This document shows, piece by piece, positions 22,184 to 27,256 of a stretch of 27,256 nucleotides of DNA (its first letter is position 1; every line of letters begins with the position of its first letter). The DNA is from DASPWW01 sp035461345 (GTDB taxonomy: Bacteria; Actinomycetota; Thermoleophilia; Solirubrobacterales; 70-9): positions 1 through 27,256 of the forward strand of contig DATHVJ010000022.1 of the NCBI GenBank assembly GCA_035461345.1, read 5' to 3'. Both the position numbers and the translations under genes were made by a program. A model generated the notes under the pieces. That model searched no databases. It was not told the DNA's origin and saw nothing but the letters and a program-made list of their open reading frames with translations.

Positions 22184-22343
22184 ATCGAGACGACAGCAGG
22201 CCGAGTAGTGGGCCTGCGCCCGCCCGTCCTGTGGCGACTGGGGCGGAGGCGACGGCCCGCAAGGCGCGATCGGGCGTCGCCGGCCGAAGTCGCGGGCCGC
22301 TAGCCCGCTGGGCGACGGGGCATGACCCCGTCGCTCTCTGTAT
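22184..22343 (+). ncRNA. candidate structured non-coding RNA, ~160 nt
   Basis: Between the promoter at 22149-22177 and the terminator at 22312-22343 no plausible ORF exists. Four hairpins follow one another. H1 is GCAGGCC/GGCCTGC (22196-22217, perfect 7 bp). H2 is GGCGACGGCCCG/CGGGCGTCGCC (22248-22281, 11 bp with one bulge). H3 is GCGGGC/GCCCGC (22292-22308, loop CGCTA). H4 is the terminator. The mRNA of the cyclase gene could also begin here, making this a leader. I see no match to tRNA, tmRNA, SRP, RNase P or a riboswitch class I know by sequence. Confidence 0.5.
22312..22343 (+). terminator. intrinsic terminator-like hairpin
   Basis: GCGACGGGG (22312-22320), loop CATGA, CCCCGTCGC (22326-22334) make a perfect 9-bp stem followed by TCTCTGTAT, a modest pyrimidine tail. 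It is the most terminator-like hairpin in the window. Confidence 0.55.
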
Positions 22344-22384
22344 CGGTCGTCCCGTGTTGAATAGGCGGCGATGAGGGACGGCGC

Positions 22385-23569
22385 GTGGCCGAAGACGTGA
22401 TCACGCTCGAGGAGGCGGCGAAGCGCGCGGGCGTGTCGCCGGCGACCCTGAAGCGGTGGGCGAAGGACGGCGTCGTCCCCGTCAAGGGCAACCGCTGGAC
22501 CGCGACCGCCGCGGCGCAGGCGCGCGTCGTTGCGCGGATGCGCGATCGAGGCCACTCGCTCGCGTCGCTGCGGCAGGCGGTGCGCGAGGGCCGGCTGGCG
22601 TTCGGGTTCGTCGAGGAGCTGTTCCCAAGCGCCGAGCGCACAGTCGAGCTCGGCGAGGGCGCGGAGCGGATCGGCTTGGAGCCGGAGCTGATCGAGCGGC
22701 TGATGGCGCTGCTCGGAACGCCGGTCGCCGAGGAGCGCGCGCTGACGGAGCAGGACACCGACGCGCTGGTGGGGATCGCCCGCGTGCTCGCGGCGGGGCT
22801 CCCGCTCGTCGCGCTGCTGCAGCTCGTGCGCGTGTACGCGCGGGCGCTGCGCTCGATCTCCGAAGCCGAGGTGAGGCTGTTCCATCTCTACGTCCACGAG
22901 CCGCTGATCCGCGAGGGGGTCGGCGCGTACGAGATCGCGGAGGAGATGGAGGACCTGGCCGCCGACCTCCTTCCCCTGACCGCCCCGCTGATGGAGTACC
23001 TCCACACCCGCTACCTGCGTTTCTATCTCGAGCAGGACGTCGTCGGCCACATGGAGGCGGAGTTCACCGGCGCGGGCGGGGCCGGCCGGGTCTCGATGGC
23101 GTTCTGCTTCGTCGACCTGACCGGGTTCACGCGCTTCACCGAGGAGGAGGGCGACGAGGAGGCCCTCGACCTAGTCGAGCGCTTCGTGGAGACGGTCGAG
23201 GCGACGCTCCCCGCCGGGGCCACGATCGTGAAGACGATCGGCGACGAGGTGATGATCGTCTCGCCGCACCCCACGAGCCTGACCGAGTGGGCGGTCGGTT
23301 TCCTGGGGCTGTTCCAGGAGCGCCCGCAACCTCGGGTGGGGATCCATTGCGGAAACGCGGTCTACCGGGAGGCCGACTACTTCGGCACCGACGTCAACCT
23401 CGCCCACAGGGTGGTCGCCCGGGCGCTCGGGGGAGAGGTGCTCGTCACCAAGGCCGTCGTCGAAGCGATCGGCAAGTCCGACTACCTCAAGTTCGACCCG
23501 ATCGGCGCGACCACGCTCAAGGGGTTCCCGGAGCCTGCGGAGCTGTTCTCCGTGAGGCCCCGGCAGTGA
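22385..23569 (+). CDS. MerR-type HTH fused to class III adenylate/guanylate cyclase
   Basis: A 394-residue protein. Residues ~5-70 are a MerR-like winged HTH (ITLEEAAKRAGVSPATLKRWAKDGVVP, then ARVVARMRDRGHSLASLRQAV). Residues ~88-220 are a helical block resembling the regulatory domain of mycobacterial Rv1264 (LTEQDTDALVGIARVLAAGLPLVALLQLVRVYARALRSISEAEV). Residues ~235-390 are the cyclase: metal Asp244 in FVDLTGFTRF, Lys283 and second metal Asp287 in VKTIGDEVM, and Asn338 and Arg342 in GTDVNLAHRV. All catalytic residues are kept, and the Lys favours ATP. GTG 22385 begins about 10 nt after GAGGGA. No membrane segment is seen, so it is cytoplasmic. The DNA-binding start is unusual for a cyclase. 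Confidence 0.88.
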   Translation: MAEDVITLEEAAKRAGVSPATLKRWAKDGVVPVKGNRWTATAAAQARVVARMRDRGHSLASLRQAVREGRLAFGFVEELFPSAERTVELGEGAERIGLEPELIERLMALLGTPVAEERALTEQDTDALVGIARVLAAGLPLVALLQLVRVYARALRSISEAEVRLFHLYVHEPLIREGVGAYEIAEEMEDLAADLLPLTAPLMEYLHTRYLRFYLEQDVVGHMEAEFTGAGGAGRVSMAFCFVDLTGFTRFTEEEGDEEALDLVERFVETVEATLPAGATIVKTIGDEVMIVSPHPTSLTEWAVGFLGLFQERPQPRVGIHCGNAVYREADYFGTDVNLAHRVVARALGGEVLVTKAVVEAIGKSDYLKFDPIGATTLKGFPEPAELFSVRPRQ

Positions 23570-23595
23570 CCGTGCGACGGCGGACAGTGACGGGG

Positions 23596-23634
23596 CGCGG
23601 CGACGCACGTCGCCGCGACAGGCTGGTGGCCTGT
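23596..23634. terminator. double hairpin after cyclase gene
   Basis: CGCGGCGAC-GCAC-GTCGCCGCG (23596-23617) forms a perfect 9-bp stem. It is followed at once by ACAGGC-TGGTG-GCCTGT (23618-23634). The pair lies 26 bp after the cyclase stop and is a probable 3' end. Confidence 0.5.
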
Positions 23635-23682
23635 GATGAGGGAGCACGTCGCGCGCTTGTCCTCGCCAGCCGGGAGCGGTCG

Positions 23683-23688
23683 TAAGAT
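23683..23688 (+). promoter_or_regulatory. -10-like TAAGAT upstream of tilS
   Basis: TAAGAT ends 10 nt before an ATG at 23699 that opens a 20-codon ORF. TTGTCC lies 20 bp upstream as a poorly spaced -35. Confidence 0.4.
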
Positions 23689-23698
23689 CGGCAGAACC

Positions 23699-23761
23699 AT
23701 GAGCACCTGCCTGTCACCTCGCAGTCGGGCGCTTCGCGCCCGATGCTCGGTGCCGAGATAA
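23699..23761 (+). CDS. possible 20-codon leader peptide before tilS
   Basis: ATG 23699 opens MSTCLSPRSRALRARCSVPR. Its TAA (23759-23761) overlaps the tilS ATG (23761) as TAATG. Five of 20 residues are Arg. The second half of the ORF contains a perfect 8-bp hairpin, TCGGGCGC-TTC-GCGCCCGA (23725-23743), and then CTCGG-TG-CCGAG (23746-23757), right up to the tilS start. Ribosomes translating the leader would open these stems. Its existence as a translated ORF is inferred only from this arrangement. Confidence 0.3.
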   Translation: MSTCLSPRSRALRARCSVPR

Positions 23762-25113
23762 TGCGCGTCAGGGACGAGGCCCTGAGGAGGTTGTCCCGGG
23801 TGGTAGGCGACAGCGGGCTGGTGCCGCCGTTCTCGCCGATCGTCGTGCTGGTCTCGGGCGGCCCCGATTCCGCCGCCCTCGCCGCCGGCCTGGTGCAGCA
23901 CTGCGGACGGCCCAACGTCCACGCGCTGCACCTCAACTACGGGCTGCGTGATTCAGCGGTCGACGACGAGCAGACCTGCCGGCGGCTGTGCGCCTTCCTG
24001 CGCATCGACCTCCGCGTCGAGCGCCCGCAGCTCGGCGAGGGCAACGTGCAGGCGCTGGCGCGCGACGCGCGCTACGCGGCGGCCGAGCGGCTGCGCGAGC
24101 GGCTGGGCTGCGAGCTCGTAGCCACCGGGCACACCCGCACCGACCTCGCCGAGACCGCGCTGTACCGGCTCGCGTCGTCGCCGGGCACGCGCGCGATGCT
24201 CGGCCTTCCCGCCAAGCGGGGAACGGTCGTGCGCCCGCTGCTCGGCATCGACCGCGCCGAGGCGCGCCTGCTTGCGACCGAGGCCGAGCTTCCGTTCGGC
24301 GACGACCCGACCAACCTCGACCCGCGCTTCGCTCGCAACCGGATCCGGCTCGAGGTGATGCCGGGCCTGCGCGAGGTGAACCCAGCAGCCGAGCGCAACA
24401 TCGCCGAGACGCGGTTCGAGCTCGCGGAGGAGGCGCGGGTGCTGCAGCGGGTGGCGGCCGAAACGCTCGAGGAGGCCGGCGCCGGCCCCGGGGCGATCGC
24501 GGTCCGCGCCGACTCGCTCGCCGACGCCGAGCCCGGCCTGCGGCGGCTCGCGCTCCGCACTCTCGCCGAGCGGGTCGCCGGCCACGAGGTCGCTCTCGGC
24601 CGGCGCCAGGCGCGCGAGATCTGGCGCCTCGCGCACGAGCCGGAGGGGGGAGAGGTCGATCTCGGGCGCGGTGTGCATGCTGTCTGCGAGCAGGGGCTGA
24701 TCCGCTTCCGCGAGGCCGAGGACGCCGTTCCGGAGCCGGTGGCGCTGACCGTGCCGGGCCGCTGCCGGTTCGGGCGGTGGGAGGTCAGCGCCGAGTTGCG
24801 GCGACCCCCGGTTCGGGTCAACGGCCCCGAGCGCGCGGTGCTCGACGCGTCCGCGGTGGGCGCCGGGGTGATCGTCCGCCCGTGGCGCGAGGGGGATCGG
24901 ATCAGGCCGCTGGGGATGGAGGGGACGAAGTCGCTCCAGGACCTGTTCACCGATCGCAAGGTCCCGCGTTCGCTGCGACACCGGCTTCCCGTCGTCGTCT
25001 CCGACCAGCGGGTCGCGTGGGTGGCGGGGGTTGCGGTGTCGGAGGAGTTCGCGCGCGCGAACGGCGCCGAAGACGAGCTCGTGGTCCTGAGCGCGCGGTT
25101 GCATGACTCCTGA
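23761..25113 (+). CDS. tilS: tRNA(Ile)-lysidine synthase
   Basis: A 450-residue ATP-dependent enzyme that attaches lysine to C34 of tRNA-Ile(CAU), changing its reading from AUG to AUA; it is essential in most bacteria. The P-loop SGGPDS is at 32-37, followed by HALHLNYGLR and GHTRTDLAETALYRLASSPGTRAMLGLP, the lysine/tRNA-binding core. The C-terminal domain ends VRPWREGDRIRPLGMEGTKSLQDLFTDRKVPRSLRHRLPVVVSD, the TilS_C signature. ATG 23761 is preferred over ATG 23743, because the latter lies in a hairpin and the former is overlapped by the stop of a short upstream ORF. It overlaps hpt by 11 bp. The order tilS-hpt-ftsH is widely conserved. Confidence 0.95.
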   Translation: MRVRDEALRRLSRVVGDSGLVPPFSPIVVLVSGGPDSAALAAGLVQHCGRPNVHALHLNYGLRDSAVDDEQTCRRLCAFLRIDLRVERPQLGEGNVQALARDARYAAAERLRERLGCELVATGHTRTDLAETALYRLASSPGTRAMLGLPAKRGTVVRPLLGIDRAEARLLATEAELPFGDDPTNLDPRFARNRIRLEVMPGLREVNPAAERNIAETRFELAEEARVLQRVAAETLEEAGAGPGAIAVRADSLADAEPGLRRLALRTLAERVAGHEVALGRRQAREIWRLAHEPEGGEVDLGRGVHAVCEQGLIRFREAEDAVPEPVALTVPGRCRFGRWEVSAELRRPPVRVNGPERAVLDASAVGAGVIVRPWREGDRIRPLGMEGTKSLQDLFTDRKVPRSLRHRLPVVVSDQRVAWVAGVAVSEEFARANGAEDELVVLSARLHDS

Positions 25114-25648
25114 GCTCGGCGAGGTTCTCATCGAGCCCGACCGGCTCCAACGCCGGGTGACCGAGCTCGGCGCGGAGATCAGCCGCGACTACGCGGGCGG
25201 GGACGTGCTGCTGATCGGGATCCTGAAGGGCGCGGTGATCTTCATCGCCGACCTCATGCGCCACCTCGAGGTGCCGTGCGAGGTCGACTTCATGGCCGTC
25301 TCCAGCTACGGCTCTACCACCGACTCGTCCGGCGTCGTGCGGATCCTCAAGGACCTCGAGACCTCGATCGAGGGGCGCGATGTGCTGATCGTCGAGGACA
25401 TCATCGACTCCGGGCTCACCCTCCATTACCTGATCCGCAACCTGCGCGCCCGCGACCCGCGCTCGCTCGAGGTCTGCGCGCTGCTGACGAAGCCGGAGCG
25501 CCGCCGCGTCGAGGACCCGATCCGCTACGTCGGCTTCGAGATCCCGAACAGGTTCGTGGTCGGCTACGGCCTCGACTATGGGCAGCGCCTCCGCAACCTC
25601 GACTACGTCGCCGTGCTCGACGATGGCGAGGATCCCTCGCCGGGTTGA
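25103..25648 (+). CDS. hpt: hypoxanthine(-guanine) phosphoribosyltransferase
   Basis: A 181-residue purine-salvage enzyme: hypoxanthine or guanine plus PRPP gives IMP or GMP. The PRPP motif DVLIVEDIIDSGLTL (93-107) with its acidic pair E98-D99 is intact. The early loop LLIGILKGAVIFIADL (36-51) is the pyrophosphate-binding LKG region, and DFMAVSSYGSTTDSSGVV is the flexible catalytic loop. FEIPNRFVVGYGLDYGQRLRNLDYVAVL is the typical C-terminus. It starts inside the end of tilS (11-bp overlap), so translation is coupled. A 141-bp gap separates it from ftsH. Confidence 0.96.
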   Translation: MTPELGEVLIEPDRLQRRVTELGAEISRDYAGGDVLLIGILKGAVIFIADLMRHLEVPCEVDFMAVSSYGSTTDSSGVVRILKDLETSIEGRDVLIVEDIIDSGLTLHYLIRNLRARDPRSLEVCALLTKPERRRVEDPIRYVGFEIPNRFVVGYGLDYGQRLRNLDYVAVLDDGEDPSPG

Positions 25649-25714
25649 TCCGCGGCCCCACGGCACGCGTATCTCACGCATGAGGACGCTTTATGCGGGG
25701 GAAAGGCGCCCTGG

Positions 25715-25720
25715 TAGGCT
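25715..25720 (+). promoter_or_regulatory. -10-like TAGGCT upstream of ftsH
   Basis: TAGGCT lies 69 bp before GTG 25790 in the only relatively A/T-rich gap of the region. A weak TTATGC is 18 bp further up. ftsH may thus be transcribed both from here and from the tilS promoter. Confidence 0.35.
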
Positions 25721-25789
25721 GGAACGCAGACGGCCGGGGCTTGAGAAAAAGCTAAGGATGCTGCCGAAAACTGGACGTGAGGTCCTGAC

Positions 25790-27256
<1,467 letters not shown>

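Noticed and set aside
22153..22384. tRNA, tmRNA or T-box in the structured gap
   Set aside because: No cloverleaf, CCA end, tag reading frame or T-box GGTGG-type antiterminator motif was found.
23743..23760. ATG 23743 as the tilS start
   Set aside because: Its A is the last base of a perfect hairpin and there is no ribosome site. ATG 23761 coincides with a stop-start overlap and fits TilS N-termini better.

Overview
The window is very GC-rich (about 70 %, with strongly G/C-biased third codon positions), densely coding and free of mobile elements. Long tracts of Actinobacteria-like protein sequence, GTG/TTG starts and -10 boxes of the form TANNNT suggest a deep-branching actinomycete, most like Thermoleophilia/Solirubrobacterales. 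That placement is inference from protein style and gene content, not from a marker gene.

Layout. (1) 1-4700: the 3' end of a Gly-rich secreted or lipoprotein-like gene, then three minus-strand genes: an FAD-linked BBE-type oxidase, a LuxR-type regulator with a TPR-like body, and an aldo/keto reductase. (2) 4700-8700: a CAX-type Ca2+/H+ antiporter and a second CaCA exchanger flank a small NTF2-like gene, followed by a cupin, an unknown acidic protein and a membrane-anchored protein with a duplicated motif. (3) 8700-13430: fatty-acid beta-oxidation, with an acyl-CoA dehydrogenase behind a palindromic operator, a small membrane protein, a PadR regulator, an SRPBCC protein, and a split, domain-permuted FadB-like pair. 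(4) 13430-18430: a sirtuin behind a 100-bp palindrome, an unknown protein with no normal start codon, and an 837-residue three-module cell-wall hydrolase. (5) 18000-22150: a lipid-flavoured cluster with two helical phasin-like proteins, a nucleoside phosphorylase-like protein, an SDR epimerase coupled to a PlsC-type acyltransferase, a decayed LuxR fragment and an SCP2-like protein. (6) 22150-22345: a strong promoter, a run of hairpins and a terminator with no ORF, which is a candidate non-coding RNA. (7) 22385-27256: a MerR/adenylate-cyclase fusion, then the conserved housekeeping order tilS-hpt-ftsH (ftsH cut by the window end).

Functional themes. Acyl-CoA dehydrogenase, enoyl-CoA hydratase and 3-hydroxyacyl-CoA dehydrogenase supply the first three steps of beta-oxidation. 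The acyltransferase, SCP2 and phasin-like genes point to lipid handling. Many first genes have a TANNNT box only 6-11 nt before the start codon, which suggests leaderless or nearly leaderless transcripts. The most interesting items are the candidate structured RNA at 22184-22343, the permuted and split FadB, the short leader ORF ahead of tilS, the nested palindrome before the sirtuin, and the three-module hydrolase. No tRNA, rRNA, CRISPR array or insertion sequence was seen.
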